A DNA stretch of 47,243 nt from NCBI GenBank assembly GCA_945890205.1, contig CAMDCL010000006.1, forward strand, positions 1-47,243. Direction: 5' to 3'. Under the pieces are notes generated by a model, which saw nothing but the letters and a program-made list of their open reading frames with translations, had not been told where the DNA came from and searched no databases. Position numbers and translations under genes: made by a program. This document shows, in pieces, positions 7,733 to 18,156 of this stretch; position 1 is the stretch's first letter, and each line of letters begins with the position of its first letter. This stretch comes from Bifidobacterium breve. GTDB lineage: Bacteria; Actinomycetota; Actinomycetes; Nanopelagicales; Nanopelagicaceae.

Positions 7733-8947
7733 ATGGCATCAAATAAGAGTTCAGCGCTAAAAATCGGTGATTTGATCGAACTGAGTATTGAAAAGGTCGC
7801 GCATGGGGGACATTTCATCGCTCGCCACAACGGAGCTGTAATTTTCGTGCGGCACGCTATTCCAGGGGAACAGTGCACAATTGAAATCACAAGTACAGGC
7901 TCCTCCTTTAACCGTGCCGATGTTGTCAGTGTTTCCAACCCTTCCGAATTTCGTGTAGAGGCTCCCTGCCAGTTTGCTCATCGCCTAGGTTGTGGTGGCT
8001 GCGATTTTCAGCACATCGATCCTGCATATCAACGAAAGCTTAAATCTGATGTCATCACTGAACAGTTTTCTAGAATCGCAAAGATGCAGATTCAGGTTGA
8101 AGTAGAAGAGGTAGGGCCATCGACTGGTTGGAGAACACGAGCTATTGCTACTACAAATCGAAATGGAAAACTTGGATTTTATAAATCAAGATCACATTCA
8201 ATTGCACCGGTAGATAACTGCATTATCTGCGTTGATGGGATGAACTTTTCTGAGATCTCATCACGCAATCTGAAGGGTGATGTTCGGGTTGAAATCAGCG
8301 CCTCAAACTCTGGCGAGCGCACCATCGCCTTAGCCCCTACTCGAGGAGATGAAAAAGCCAGAGTTACCGAAGGTCCAGCGGTTTTGCATGAGAAGGTTGA
8401 AGGTCGAACCCTTGAGGTTAGCCAGGAATCATTTTGGCAAAGTCATGCGCAAGCGCCTGAACTCTTAACGCGAACCGTTTTGGAGTTTGCCAAGATAAAT
8501 AGTGGTGAGCATGTTCTAGATCTCTATGGTGGTGTGGGCTTATTTACAGCCGCAATCTTGGATGAGGTTGGTTCTGCAGGCCATGTTGATCTTATTGAGG
8601 GAGGTAAGGTTGCAACTGAGGATGCAAGACGCAACTTCTCTGACTTCAAAAATGTAACTGTCGCTACCGGCGATGTTGGCAAACTTCTTCCAAGAATCAC
8701 ATCTGCAGATGTTGTTGTTCTTGATCCTCCACGAGAGGGCGCCGGAAGGGATGTAATTTCCCAGATCACTGCTTTGAATCCGCGGGCAATTGTTTATGTG
8801 GCGTGTGACCCAGCTGCCCTGGCCAGAGATACCTCCTATCTTGAAGATCACAGTTACTCATTGGCGGGGTTACGTGCCTTTGATCTCTTTCCAATGACAC
8901 ATCACATCGAATGTGTTGCCCTGTATGAGCGTGCTGAGGTATCTTGA
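7733..8947 (+). CDS. class I SAM-dependent RNA m5U methyltransferase with TRAM domain
   Basis: 404 aa, RlmCD/RlmD/TrmA superfamily. It has an N-terminal TRAM domain (about residues 8-68). A cysteine set, C83 region CQFAHRLGCGGCDF plus a later CIIC, may hold a 4Fe-4S cluster as in RlmD. The Rossmann methyltransferase domain shows the SAM loop LDLYGGVGLFTAAIL, DPPREGAGRDV, and the catalytic cysteine in VYVACDPAALARD. It methylates uridine C5 in rRNA or tRNA; which one cannot be told from the sequence. A divergent TrkA pair and downstream acnA are usual actinobacterial neighbours. Confidence 0.92.
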   Translation: MASNKSSALKIGDLIELSIEKVAHGGHFIARHNGAVIFVRHAIPGEQCTIEITSTGSSFNRADVVSVSNPSEFRVEAPCQFAHRLGCGGCDFQHIDPAYQRKLKSDVITEQFSRIAKMQIQVEVEEVGPSTGWRTRAIATTNRNGKLGFYKSRSHSIAPVDNCIICVDGMNFSEISSRNLKGDVRVEISASNSGERTIALAPTRGDEKARVTEGPAVLHEKVEGRTLEVSQESFWQSHAQAPELLTRTVLEFAKINSGEHVLDLYGGVGLFTAAILDEVGSAGHVDLIEGGKVATEDARRNFSDFKNVTVATGDVGKLLPRITSADVVVLDPPREGAGRDVISQITALNPRAIVYVACDPAALARDTSYLEDHSYSLAGLRAFDLFPMTHHIECVALYERAEVS

Positions 8948-8980
8948 GCGCTGGTCACGTGCATCGACGAAGGGCAGATA

Positions 8981-11629
8981 ATGAGTAAAAACTCTTTCAA
9001 CGCAAAGAAGAATTTAGAGGTTGCGGGTAAGAGTTTTGAGATCTTTGATATCTCTCAGATCGATGGAGCCTCGAGCCTTCCTTACAGTTTGAAGGTTTTG
9101 CTTGAGAACTTACTGCGCACCGAAGATGGTGCAAACATCACGGCAAACCACATTAGCGCCTTGGCATCATGGGACCCATCGGTCGAGCCTGATACTGAGA
9201 TCCAATTTACGCCGGCGCGTGTAATCATGCAGGACTTTACCGGCGTGCCATGTGTTGTCGATCTTGCAACTATGCGTGAAGCTATTGTCGATCTTGGGGG
9301 AGACCCTTCAAAGGTTAACCCTCTTGCTCCTGCAGAGCTGGTTATCGATCACTCAGTGATCGCAGATAAGTTTGGAACTAAGGATTCATTTGAGCAAAAC
9401 ACAGATATTGAGTATGAGCGCAACCAGGAGCGTTATCGCTTCTTGCGTTGGGGGCAGACCGCCTTTGATGAGTTTAAGGTTGTTCCACCCGGAACAGGAA
9501 TCGTTCACCAAGTAAATATTGAGTACCTTGCACGGGTTGTCATGACACGTACCGCTGAGGGAACCCTTCGTGCCTACCCAGACACAGTTGTGGGAACAGA
9601 CTCACATACAACCATGGTCAATGGACTCGGAGTTCTCGGCTGGGGCGTAGGTGGAATTGAGGCCGAGGCTGCGCTTCTTGGGCAACCAGTTTCAATGTTG
9701 ATCCCTCGTGTTGTTGGTTTCAAACTCACGGGAACTCTTCCAGTCGGAACTACTGCAACCGATATGGCGCTTACGATTACAGAGATCCTGCGCAAGGTTG
9801 GCGTGGTTGGCAAGTTTGTGGAGTTCTTTGGTCCCGGAGTGACATCTGTGCCTATGGCTAACCGAACAACGATCGGAAATATGAGTCCTGAGTACGGCTC
9901 AACATGTGCGATCTTCCCAATTGATGAAGAGACACTTCGCTACCTGCGACTTACCGGTCGAAGCGATGATCAGGTTGCCTTAGTTGAAAGGTATGCAAAG
10001 GCTCAAGGAATGTGGCATGACCCTTCAGTTGAGCCACGTTTTTCTCAAATCGTTGAACTAGATCTTTCAACTGTTGTGCCATCTATTTCAGGACCTAAAC
10101 GTCCACAAGATCGCATCTCATTGAGTGATTCCAAGAACTCATTTGAAAAGATTTTACCTACTTACTTTGGGGATAAGACGTCCAAGGGAGAGGTTGCGGC
10201 AGGTTCTACCCGGGTTAAAAATGGAGATGTTGTAATCGCATCAATAACATCCTGTACAAATACCTCTAATCCATCGGTCATGATCGGTGCTGCATTACTT
10301 GCCAAGAAGGCGGTTGAAAAGGGTTTGAAATCAAAGCCGTGGGTAAAGACAACCCTGGCACCAGGTTCAAAGGTTGTAACCGATTACTACGATCGAGCAG
10401 ATCTGACTAAGTACATGGATGCGTTGGGATTTAATCTCGTTGGATATGGCTGTGTCACCTGCATCGGCAACTCAGGTCCACTGCCAATCGAAATTAGCAA
10501 GGCTGTTAATGAGGGCGATTTAGCTGTAACAGCGGTGCTTTCTGGTAATCGTAACTTTGAGGGTCGCATCAGCCCAGATGTAAAAATGAACTACTTAGCA
10601 TCCCCACCATTAGTTGTTGCTTATGCGATCGCCGGAACCATGGATCATGATTTTGAAACCGACTCATTGGGTAAGGACTCTTCAGGCAATGATGTGTACC
10701 TGAAGGATATCTGGCCATCACCGCAAGAGATTCAAGCGGTCATCGACTCCTCGATATCATCTGAGATGTTTACCAAGGATTATGCAACTGTCTTTGAGGG
10801 TGATCATCGCTGGAAGTCGCTAGCAACACCGACTGGCAAGGTCTTTGAATGGGATGCCAAATCAACCTATGTCCGCAAACCCCCTTACTTTGAAGGCATG
10901 CCTAAGAAGCCAACACCAGTTAAAGATATTTCAGGTGCACGGGTTCTTGCTGTACTAGGAGATTCAGTAACAACAGATCACATCTCACCAGCTGGAAATA
11001 TCAAAGCTGATTCACCAGCAGGTAAGTACTTGGCGCAGCACGGTATTGAGCGCGCCGACTTCAACTCTTACGGCTCCCGTCGAGGTAATCACGAGGTAAT
11101 GATTCGTGGAACCTTTGCAAATATTCGTCTAAAAAATATGTTACTCAATGGTGTTGAGGGTGGATTTACTCGAAACTTCTTGGCAGATGGAGAACAGGCA
11201 ACAATTTACGATGCATCTGTTGCATACCAGGCGGCAGGAGTTCCACTAGTTATCTTGGCCGGCAAAGAGTATGGATCTGGCTCTTCACGTGACTGGGCAG
11301 CTAAGGGCACCGCGCTCCTTGGAGTTCGTGCAGTTATCGCCGAGAGCTTTGAACGTATCCATCGATCCAACTTGATCGGCATGGGTGTATTGCCATTGCA
11401 GTTTAAGGATGGAAAAACAGCTGCATCTCTTGGACTCGATGGAACTGAGAGCTTTACCATCACCGGAATTACAGCGTTAAATGATGGTGGAATCCCTAAG
11501 GAGCTCACGGTGATTGCGGGAGATAAGACATTTACGGCAAAGGTGCGTATTGATACGCCAGGTGAAGCTGATTACTACCGACATGGCGGAATCATGCAGT
11601 ACGTACTTCGATCATTGTTGGCTGAGTAA
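8981..11629 (+). CDS. acnA: aconitate hydratase
   Basis: 882 aa, AcnA/IRP1-type aconitase of the TCA cycle (citrate to isocitrate). The three 4Fe-4S ligands are visible at C425 ([15 protein letters not shown]), C491 and C494 ([14 protein letters not shown]). The swivel domain carries [16 protein letters not shown] near residue 765, with the catalytic serine region. The length is slightly under that of E. coli AcnA and normal for Actinobacteria. An AAGGGCAG ribosome-binding site precedes the ATG. dxs follows after 17 bp. No AcnR-type repressor gene is adjacent. Confidence 0.97.
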   Translation: MSKNSFNAKKNLEVAGKSFEIFDISQIDGASSLPYSLKVLLENLLRTEDGANITANHISALASWDPSVEPDTEIQFTPARVIMQDFTGVPCVVDLATMREAIVDLGGDPSKVNPLAPAELVIDHSVIADKFGTKDSFEQNTDIEYERNQERYRFLRWGQTAFDEFKVVPPGTGIVHQVNIEYLARVVMTRTAEGTLRAYPDTVVGTDSHTTMVNGLGVLGWGVGGIEAEAALLGQPVSMLIPRVVGFKLTGTLPVGTTATDMALTITEILRKVGVVGKFVEFFGPGVTSVPMANRTTIGNMSPEYGSTCAIFPIDEETLRYLRLTGRSDDQVALVERYAKAQGMWHDPSVEPRFSQIVELDLSTVVPSISGPKRPQDRISLSDSKNSFEKILPTYFGDKTSKGEVAAGSTRVKNGDVVIASITSCTNTSNPSVMIGAALLAKKAVEKGLKSKPWVKTTLAPGSKVVTDYYDRADLTKYMDALGFNLVGYGCVTCIGNSGPLPIEISKAVNEGDLAVTAVLSGNRNFEGRISPDVKMNYLASPPLVVAYAIAGTMDHDFETDSLGKDSSGNDVYLKDIWPSPQEIQAVIDSSISSEMFTKDYATVFEGDHRWKSLATPTGKVFEWDAKSTYVRKPPYFEGMPKKPTPVKDISGARVLAVLGDSVTTDHISPAGNIKADSPAGKYLAQHGIERADFNSYGSRRGNHEVMIRGTFANIRLKNMLLNGVEGGFTRNFLADGEQATIYDASVAYQAAGVPLVILAGKEYGSGSSRDWAAKGTALLGVRAVIAESFERIHRSNLIGMGVLPLQFKDGKTAASLGLDGTESFTITGITALNDGGIPKELTVIAGDKTFTAKVRIDTPGEADYYRHGGIMQYVLRSLLAE

Positions 11630-11646
11630 ATCCTTACTCACTTACG

Positions 11647-13506
11647 ATGAAAATTAATATCCAGTCGCCAGCGCAACTGCGGGGCATGAGCCCTGCAGAG
11701 TTGGATCAACTTGCCGGTGATATTCGCCAATTTCTGATTGAAAAGGTTTCACAAACAGGGGGTCATCTAGGACCCAATCTGGGAGTTGTTGAGTTAAGCA
11801 TCGCCGTCCATAGGGTTTTTCAATCTCCGCGTGATGTGGTTCTCTTTGATACAGGCCATCAATCCTATGTTCACAAGATTCTTACCGGTCGAGCAGATCA
11901 ATTTGATCTCTTGAGACAACGTAATGGAATTTCCGGGTATCCCAACCGTCGTGAAAGTGATCATGATGTTATTGAAAACTCGCATGCTTCAACGGCGTTA
12001 TCGTGGGCCGATGGTGTTTCTCGGGGATTTTCTTTAACAGGTCAATCAGATCGACATGTCGTTGCGGTCGTTGGCGATGGTGCACTTACTGGTGGAATGT
12101 CATGGGAGGCGCTTAACAACCTATCCCCAGAGTCAGATAGAAATCTTGTCATTGTTGTTAATGACAATGAGCGCTCATACTCTCCGACTATCGGTGGCCT
12201 AGCTACATATCTAACAAATCTGCGTGGAACCAAGGAGTATGAACGGATTTTGGGTCGTGGCAAGAGGGTTCTTCATAACACGCCGGTTGTAGGCAAACAT
12301 ATTTATGGCGCGCTACATGGCATTAAAAAGGGTGTGAAAGACATGCTCGCACCCCAAGGAATGTTTGAGGATCTTGGATTCAAGTACTTAGGACCAATTA
12401 ATGGTCATGACATAACCGCCATGGAGCGCACCTTATTAATAGCAAAGGGTTATGGCTCGCCTGTAATAGTTCATGTAATTACTGAAAAGGGTCGGGGATA
12501 CACACCAGCTCTTGAAGATTTAGCTGAGAAGTTCCATGCAGTAGGAATTGTCGACCCAGTGACCGGAAAGCCACTGAAAGCTTCAGCACCATCATGGACA
12601 AACATCTTCTCTGAGGAGATTACTCAGATTGGTCGAGAAAATTCGAAGATTGTCGCAATTACAGCTGCAATGTTGGGACCGACCGGCTTAGATAAGTTTG
12701 CTCAGATTTTTCCAGAAAGAACGATCGATGTTGGCATCGCAGAACAGCATGCGGCGACAAGTGCAGCAGGCTTGGCTTATGCAGGAATACACCCAGTGAT
12801 TGCGATTTATTCAACATTTCTCAATCGAGCTTTTGATCAATTACTACTAGATGTTGCCCTCCACAATGCAGGCGTGACATTTGTTTTGGATCGGGCGGGC
12901 ATTACCGGTGATGATGGACCATCACACCATGGCATCTGGGATTTAGCGTTAACAGGAATTGTTCCCAGTATGCATGTAGGAGCTCCACGTGATGGTGCTC
13001 GCTTGAGGGAGATTTTACGTCAGTGTGTTGCAATTACTAACGCTCCATCAATGCTCCGCTTTCCCAAGGGTGCCGTCCCTTCAGATATTCCCGCAATTGA
13101 ACGGATTGATGGCGTTGATATTTTGCACCACGGTGAAGGTAAGAAGGTTTTGTTGATTAGCGTTGGTTCCATGGCTGGTATGGCGCTTGAGGTTGCACAA
13201 CTGGCCCACCAGAAATCAATTGAGATAACAGTTATTGATCCATTGTGGGTTAAGCCCATCTCGCCTGCGGTTATTGCAATGTGCGCCGATTACTCCACTG
13301 TTGTTGTGATGGAGGATGGCATTAAGCATGCTGGAATTGCGAGCACTATCTCTGAAACTTTGAGAGAGACAGGAATCAACTGTTCCTTGCACTCCATCGG
13401 TATCCCTCTTGAATTCATTGAGCACTCAAAGCGCAATGAAATTCTAGATGATCTAGAAATCACCCCTGCTGCAATTGTGCAGCAGATTGCAGGGTGGGTT
13501 TCTTAA
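11647..13506 (+). CDS. dxs: 1-deoxy-D-xylulose-5-phosphate synthase
   Basis: 619 aa. It condenses pyruvate and glyceraldehyde-3-phosphate using thiamine diphosphate, the first step of the MEP isoprenoid pathway. It starts with the family signature GGHLGPNLGVVELSIAVH. The TPP motif runs from GDGALTGGMSWEALNN to NDNERSYSP (about residues 143-178). The transketolase central and C-terminal domains follow (IAEQHAATSAAGLAYAG, DRAGITGDDGPSHHG). It ends one base from the stop of convergent fadB. Confidence 0.97.
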   Translation: MKINIQSPAQLRGMSPAELDQLAGDIRQFLIEKVSQTGGHLGPNLGVVELSIAVHRVFQSPRDVVLFDTGHQSYVHKILTGRADQFDLLRQRNGISGYPNRRESDHDVIENSHASTALSWADGVSRGFSLTGQSDRHVVAVVGDGALTGGMSWEALNNLSPESDRNLVIVVNDNERSYSPTIGGLATYLTNLRGTKEYERILGRGKRVLHNTPVVGKHIYGALHGIKKGVKDMLAPQGMFEDLGFKYLGPINGHDITAMERTLLIAKGYGSPVIVHVITEKGRGYTPALEDLAEKFHAVGIVDPVTGKPLKASAPSWTNIFSEEITQIGRENSKIVAITAAMLGPTGLDKFAQIFPERTIDVGIAEQHAATSAAGLAYAGIHPVIAIYSTFLNRAFDQLLLDVALHNAGVTFVLDRAGITGDDGPSHHGIWDLALTGIVPSMHVGAPRDGARLREILRQCVAITNAPSMLRFPKGAVPSDIPAIERIDGVDILHHGEGKKVLLISVGSMAGMALEVAQLAHQKSIEITVIDPLWVKPISPAVIAMCADYSTVVVMEDGIKHAGIASTISETLRETGINCSLHSIGIPLEFIEHSKRNEILDDLEITPAAIVQQIAGWVS

Positions 13507-13507
13507 T

Positions 13508-15616
13508 TTAAGGAAGGGAAGCGGTTCCCTTTTCATGGAAACGTTTTCCGGTAACTGATTCGCTCACTCCTTCGCGATCCAAGTACGGCAAGATTCCACC
13601 TAAGTGCATTGGCCATCCAGCGCCCATCAACATGCAGAGATCAATCTCGGCAGGTGTTGTTACAACGCCTTCATCAAGCATCATGCGGGCCTCTTCAGCT
13701 AGCGCCTTGAGGGCGCGTGAACGTACCTGTTCAGCGGTAGATGGAGTCGAACCCTTCTCTACTAGAGCCAGCGCTGCAGGGTTTGCACTGACAGCGCCAT
13801 CCTCGCCCTTAACATAGAAGTTGCGAACACCTTCCTTAACCATGCGTTGCATAGTTGGAGAGATGCGGTAACGCGGGCCAAGGTTGTTGTGCAAAGTTTC
13901 GGAGACATGCAGAGCAACTCCGGGACCTACAAGATCGAGCAGCTGGAATGGTGACATTGGGAAGCCAATCTCCATCATCGCTGAATCTGCAACCGCTGGA
14001 GATGTTCCCTCATCAACGGCATCTGTAACTTCACCCATGAAACGTGTGAGCAAGCGATTGACCACAAAGCCAGGTGCATCCTTACAGATAATCATGGTCT
14101 TCTTGAGCTCTTTACCAACTGCGATTGCTGTTGCAGTGGTTGCATCATCTGTTGTGGATGTACGTGCAACCTCTAGCAATGGCATGACCGCTACAGGATT
14201 AAAGAAGTGGAAGCCAACAACGCGCTCTGGATTTTTGAGCCCTTCAGTCATTCGTTCAACCGATAGAGAGGAGGTGTTTGTTGCAAGTACACATTCAGGA
14301 GAAACAATAGTTTCAAGCTTCTTGAATAGCTCCTGCTTAAGAGAGAGCTCCTCAAAGATAGCTTCAATCACAAAGTCACATCCTGCAAAGATTGCTTGAT
14401 CAGCTGATCCTGAAACAAGAGCGGACAGACGTGCCGCAGATTCTGGGCTCATTCTCTTCTTCTCTACCTGCTTTGTAAGCTCATTTCTTACCCATGCAAC
14501 GCCCTTATCAGCTCGGGCTTGATCAATATCTGTCATCACAACCGGAACTTTGAGGTTTCGAACCATTAAAAGGGCTAGTTGTGATGCCATCAAGCCAGCG
14601 CCAACAACTCCGACCTTGGTTACCTTACGAGCAAGTGCAGGCTTAGGAGCTCCTTCAACTTTTTTGCGCTTCTTTTGAATCAAATTAAATGCATACAAGG
14701 AGGCACGTAGGGGATCTGACATTGTTAGATCGGCAAGGACTTGATCCTCGGCATCAAAACCTTGAGCTAATGTGTTGGTTCTAGCTGCTGCAATAAGCTC
14801 AAGTGCTTTAAATGGAGATGCGATAGTCGCACCACCATACTTCTTGAGCGCAGCGGCCTTACCTGTTGCAAGAGCGCTTTCCCATGCAGGATCATTACTG
14901 TAATCGGCACGCTCGATCTTGGTTGTGCCGTTGAGAACACCAACTGCAAAACCAATAGAACGCTCTAGAAAATCAGCTGGCTCGTACATAGCGTCTACAA
15001 CGCCAAGCTTCAGCGCATCCTTAGCCTTCATCATGGTGTTGTTGTTAAGAGCGTTGAGCATAATTACCTGAACTGCGCGCTCTGGCCCGATTAACTTAGG
15101 CAAAATTGTTGCACCACCCCAACCCGGAACAAGTCCGAGGTAAACTTCAGGCAGAGCTGTAAATGCGGTTGTTGCCACTGTTCTGTAATGGCAGTGAAGA
15201 CCTACTTCTAGGCCGCCGCCGAGTGCTAAACCATTAATAAAGGCAAAGGTAGGAATTGAGCTTTCGCCTAGACGACGGAAGACATCATGTCCAAGTTTTC
15301 CAATAGCAAGAGATTGATTGCGATCATTTAAAAATGACAATGCGGAAAGATCTGCTCCGGCGGCAAAGATAAATGGCTTGCCAGTGATTGCAATCGCTGC
15401 AGGGTTGCGGCCTAGCGCATCTGTAATTGCCGCATCAAGTGCTTTAACAGATAGAGGACCGAAGGTATTAGGACGGTTGTGATCATGTCCGTTATCTAAG
15501 GTAATGAGCGCCATTGATCCTTTGCCACCAAAAGCGGAGAGATCAATATCGCGAACCAATGCATTGGTAACAACCTCTTCAGGTGCTCCCGCTGGAAGAG
15601 TGATATCTGCGCTCAT
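13508..15616 (-). CDS. fadB: trifunctional-type fatty-acid oxidation alpha subunit (enoyl-CoA hydratase / 3-hydroxyacyl-CoA dehydrogenase)
   Basis: 702 aa. The N-terminal crotonase domain (about residues 20-290) keeps both catalytic glutamates, in GGGLEVGLHCHYR and TALPEVYLGLVPGWGG. The NAD-binding 3-hydroxyacyl-CoA dehydrogenase domain starts at KVGVVGAGLMASQLALL, with SSLSVERM and HFFNPVAVMPLLEV. The C-terminal HCDH helical domain is duplicated and ends near GGILPYLDREG. It catalyses two successive beta-oxidation steps and pairs with the thiolase immediately upstream (2-bp gap). The ATG is at 15616. Confidence 0.95.
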   Translation of the reverse strand: MSADITLPAGAPEEVVTNALVRDIDLSAFGGKGSMALITLDNGHDHNRPNTFGPLSVKALDAAITDALGRNPAAIAITGKPFIFAAGADLSALSFLNDRNQSLAIGKLGHDVFRRLGESSIPTFAFINGLALGGGLEVGLHCHYRTVATTAFTALPEVYLGLVPGWGGATILPKLIGPERAVQVIMLNALNNNTMMKAKDALKLGVVDAMYEPADFLERSIGFAVGVLNGTTKIERADYSNDPAWESALATGKAAALKKYGGATIASPFKALELIAAARTNTLAQGFDAEDQVLADLTMSDPLRASLYAFNLIQKKRKKVEGAPKPALARKVTKVGVVGAGLMASQLALLMVRNLKVPVVMTDIDQARADKGVAWVRNELTKQVEKKRMSPESAARLSALVSGSADQAIFAGCDFVIEAIFEELSLKQELFKKLETIVSPECVLATNTSSLSVERMTEGLKNPERVVGFHFFNPVAVMPLLEVARTSTTDDATTATAIAVGKELKKTMIICKDAPGFVVNRLLTRFMGEVTDAVDEGTSPAVADSAMMEIGFPMSPFQLLDLVGPGVALHVSETLHNNLGPRYRISPTMQRMVKEGVRNFYVKGEDGAVSANPAALALVEKGSTPSTAEQVRSRALKALAEEARMMLDEGVVTTPAEIDLCMLMGAGWPMHLGGILPYLDREGVSESVTGKRFHEKGTASLP
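13514..13533 (+). terminator. candidate dxs terminator inside the fadB 3' end
   Basis: AAGGGAA (13514-13520), loop GCGG, TTCCCTT (13525-13531), then a T run ending at 13533. It begins 8 bases after the dxs stop and lies within the last fadB codons on the other strand. On the plus strand it has the stem-loop-T shape of a short intrinsic terminator. Confidence 0.45.
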
Positions 15617-15618
15617 AA

Positions 15619-16806
15619 TTACTTAGCTCCCTTAAAGTGTGGGTTTTCCCAGATAACGGTTCCACCCATGCCTAAACCGATACACATTGTTGTAATTCCA
15701 TAACGGACCTCTGGTTGTGCTTCAAAGGTGCGTGCAAGATTGAGTATGAGACGTACTCCCGATGATGCAAGTGGGTGACCAACTGCGATCGCTCCACCGT
15801 AAGGATTAACTCGCACATCATCATCTGCAATTCCAAAGTGATCCAAGAAGGCAATAACTTGTACTGCAAAGGCTTCATTGATTTCAAAGGCACCAATATC
15901 TTCAATCTTCAATCCAGCTTGCTTCAACGCCTTCAGGGTTGATGGCACTGGTCCATACCCCATGATCTCTGGCTCAACACCTGCAAATGCGTAGGTAACC
16001 ATCTTTGCCTTAATAGTTAAGCCAAGTTCAAGCGCCTTCTCTTCACTGGCGAGCAAGGCCGCTGTTGCTCCATCATTGAGTCCTGAAGAGTTGCCCGGAG
16101 TTACTCGCCCTGAAGGACGGAAAGGTGTCTTAAGTCCTGCCAGCCCCTCCATTGTTGTCTGCGGACGTGGAGCTTCATCGGCGGTAGCAACTGTCCATCC
16201 AAGCTCTGCGCTGCGAGCAGCTGTTGGAATTAAATCTCGCTGAATCTTTCCATCCGCATACGCCTTTGCTGTTTTTAACTGTGAGCTCATCGCATAACGA
16301 TCTGCGCGCTCCTTAGTCAATTGTGGAAAGCGATCATGTAAACGTTCAGCTGTTGCACCCATAGCAAGTGCATCCTGTTCAACAATGCGCTCTGCGAGGT
16401 AACGAGGGTTTGGATCCATACCCTCACCCATTGGATGGTTGCCCATATGCTCAACTCCACCAGCGATTGCAATCTCATTTGTACCCATTGCAATAGCACC
16501 TGCAATAGTTGTGACAGCGGTCAGCGCACCTGCACACCAGCGATCAATTGAGTAACCCGGAACGGTATTTGGTAAACCTGATAACAAAGCTGCGCTGCGT
16601 CCGATATTCATTCCTTGATCACCGGTCTGAGTCGCTGCTGCGATAGCCACATCCTCAATAGAAGCGGGATCAATCTTTGGATTGCGTTCTAATAATCCAC
16701 GTATGGCGCGAACCATAAGATCATCTGCTCGAGTTCCGGCGTACATACCGCCGGCCTTTCCAAATGGGGTACGAACAGCATCAACGAGAACTACGGTGCG
16801 AGACAT
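15619..16806 (-). CDS. fadA: acetyl-CoA C-acyltransferase (3-ketoacyl-CoA thiolase)
   Basis: 395 aa, thiolase family. The nucleophilic cysteine is in SIDRWCAGALTAVTTIAG (about residue 90). The C-terminal general base and acid are in NPYGGAIAVGHPLASSG and TTMCIGLGMGGTVIWE. It performs the final thiolytic step of beta-oxidation and is partnered with fadB 2 bp downstream. The ATG has a good AAAGGA ribosome-binding site. The DUF3000 - RNase D - fadA - fadB gene order is a common actinobacterial arrangement. Confidence 0.95.
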   Translation of the reverse strand: MSRTVVLVDAVRTPFGKAGGMYAGTRADDLMVRAIRGLLERNPKIDPASIEDVAIAAATQTGDQGMNIGRSAALLSGLPNTVPGYSIDRWCAGALTAVTTIAGAIAMGTNEIAIAGGVEHMGNHPMGEGMDPNPRYLAERIVEQDALAMGATAERLHDRFPQLTKERADRYAMSSQLKTAKAYADGKIQRDLIPTAARSAELGWTVATADEAPRPQTTMEGLAGLKTPFRPSGRVTPGNSSGLNDGATAALLASEEKALELGLTIKAKMVTYAFAGVEPEIMGYGPVPSTLKALKQAGLKIEDIGAFEINEAFAVQVIAFLDHFGIADDDVRVNPYGGAIAVGHPLASSGVRLILNLARTFEAQPEVRYGITTMCIGLGMGGTVIWENPHFKGAK

Positions 16807-16837
16807 GGTTCATCCTTTGTTAGGTATGAGCGATATG

Positions 16838-18154
16838 TTACTCGTCGGTAAAGGTTTGTGACACTCCTGATTGCACCTCATCGTCTGCGCTTTGAGCTAC
16901 CTCAGCAGGGATTGGTTCACGCTCAAGTAGCGCCGCCGCCAGGGCGGGTGCAACTAAATCGATCTGCCACTGGCGAGCCCCAAGTTCCATCAAGGCGTGA
17001 GCAACCTCGGGAAGTGACAAGGTTGTTGTTGCTCCGACAGGTGGCTTCCAGCAGAGGCGTCGAACATATTCAGGGGTGATGAGATTTTCAACTGGGATCT
17101 CATTTTCTTGAGCAATTACCTCGATCGCCGCACGTGCATGAGAAAGCGGGGCAAACTTTTCAGGAAACTTATCACGCCACAACTTAATAGGAGGCAAGGT
17201 GTCGGCACTTGTTCGCATCGCTGGCCATTGCTCTTCAGGTAGTGCAACAGCGGTTGCGATTGAATCTAGCCACAGCTGAAGATTTTCTAACCAGCGGGCA
17301 CGTAGCCCTAAAGGACGTAGGCACTTTTCAAACTCTTTCTTATTGGTTGGCATGGAGATTGCAAGTTCAACGATGGCAGAGTCATTGAGAAGTTTTCCTG
17401 GTGCCATATCCTGTTGAGAAGCTATCGCATCGCGGGCGGTCCATAAGGATTTAATCACCGCCAATTGATCCCGTTTCTTAATCTTGTGCATTCCTGAGGT
17501 TCTGCGCCAAGGATCAACACGTGGAGGTGCAGGAGGTGCTTTGAGAATTGCGGCAAACTCTTGATCTGCCCAGGGCAACTTTTTTGCATCCTGCAAAATC
17601 ATATACATGCGCTCGCGCAGCTCTATGAGTAGTTCAACATCAAGGGCTGCATATGTCAGCCACTCTTTTGGCAAGGGACGTGCAGACCAATCTGCTGCGC
17701 TATGTTCCTTTGCCAGAGAAATACCCATCAATGATTCGAGTAATGGGCCTAATCCAACCCGTGGTAAACCTGCGATTCTTCCTGCTAATTCAGTGTCAAA
17801 AAGTTTGACAGGATTGATTCCTAGCTCGCGCAAACATGGCAGATCTTGAGTACTTGCATGAAGAATCACCTCATCGGTATTAAATAAGTTGTTCAGTTCG
17901 ACAAAAAGTAGATCTCCTGGCCCAAAGGGGATGGGATCTATTAAGTGCAGGCCACCATCCCTTCTTTTAATCTGAATCAGATATGCCCGTGCACTGTATC
18001 TGAAGCCAGATGCACGCTCTGCATCCACCGCAAATGGACCCGACCCCTTTGATAAGAGATCTAAGGCCTTTCGAAAGGCCTCATGCGTATCGATGACATC
18101 CGGCGTGCCCTCAGCAGGCTCTAGTAAGGGAACGGCAAGGATCTCTTCACTCAT
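16838..18154 (-). CDS. rnd: ribonuclease D (3'-5' exoribonuclease with HRDC domain)
   Basis: 438 aa. The DEDDy exonuclease domain (about residues 20-200) shows the first acidic pair in FAVDAERASGFRY, the second in HASTQDLPCLRELG, and the final YxxxD motif in TYAALDVELLIELRE. An HRDC domain (about residues 225-305, KIKKRDQLAVIKSLWTARD) and a second, degenerate HRDC-like helical domain follow. It is expected to trim the 3' ends of tRNA and other stable RNAs. It starts 2 bases after the DUF3000 stop and is 31 bp upstream of fadA. Confidence 0.9.
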   Translation of the reverse strand: MSEEILAVPLLEPAEGTPDVIDTHEAFRKALDLLSKGSGPFAVDAERASGFRYSARAYLIQIKRRDGGLHLIDPIPFGPGDLLFVELNNLFNTDEVILHASTQDLPCLRELGINPVKLFDTELAGRIAGLPRVGLGPLLESLMGISLAKEHSAADWSARPLPKEWLTYAALDVELLIELRERMYMILQDAKKLPWADQEFAAILKAPPAPPRVDPWRRTSGMHKIKKRDQLAVIKSLWTARDAIASQQDMAPGKLLNDSAIVELAISMPTNKKEFEKCLRPLGLRARWLENLQLWLDSIATAVALPEEQWPAMRTSADTLPPIKLWRDKFPEKFAPLSHARAAIEVIAQENEIPVENLITPEYVRRLCWKPPVGATTTLSLPEVAHALMELGARQWQIDLVAPALAAALLEREPIPAEVAQSADDEVQSGVSQTFTDE

Positions 18155-18156
18155 TA

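Noticed and set aside
13884-14399. 171-codon ORF on the plus strand opposite fadB
   Set aside because: A shadow of the fadB reading frame; its translation shows no recognisable domain and it lacks a ribosome-binding site or -10 box.
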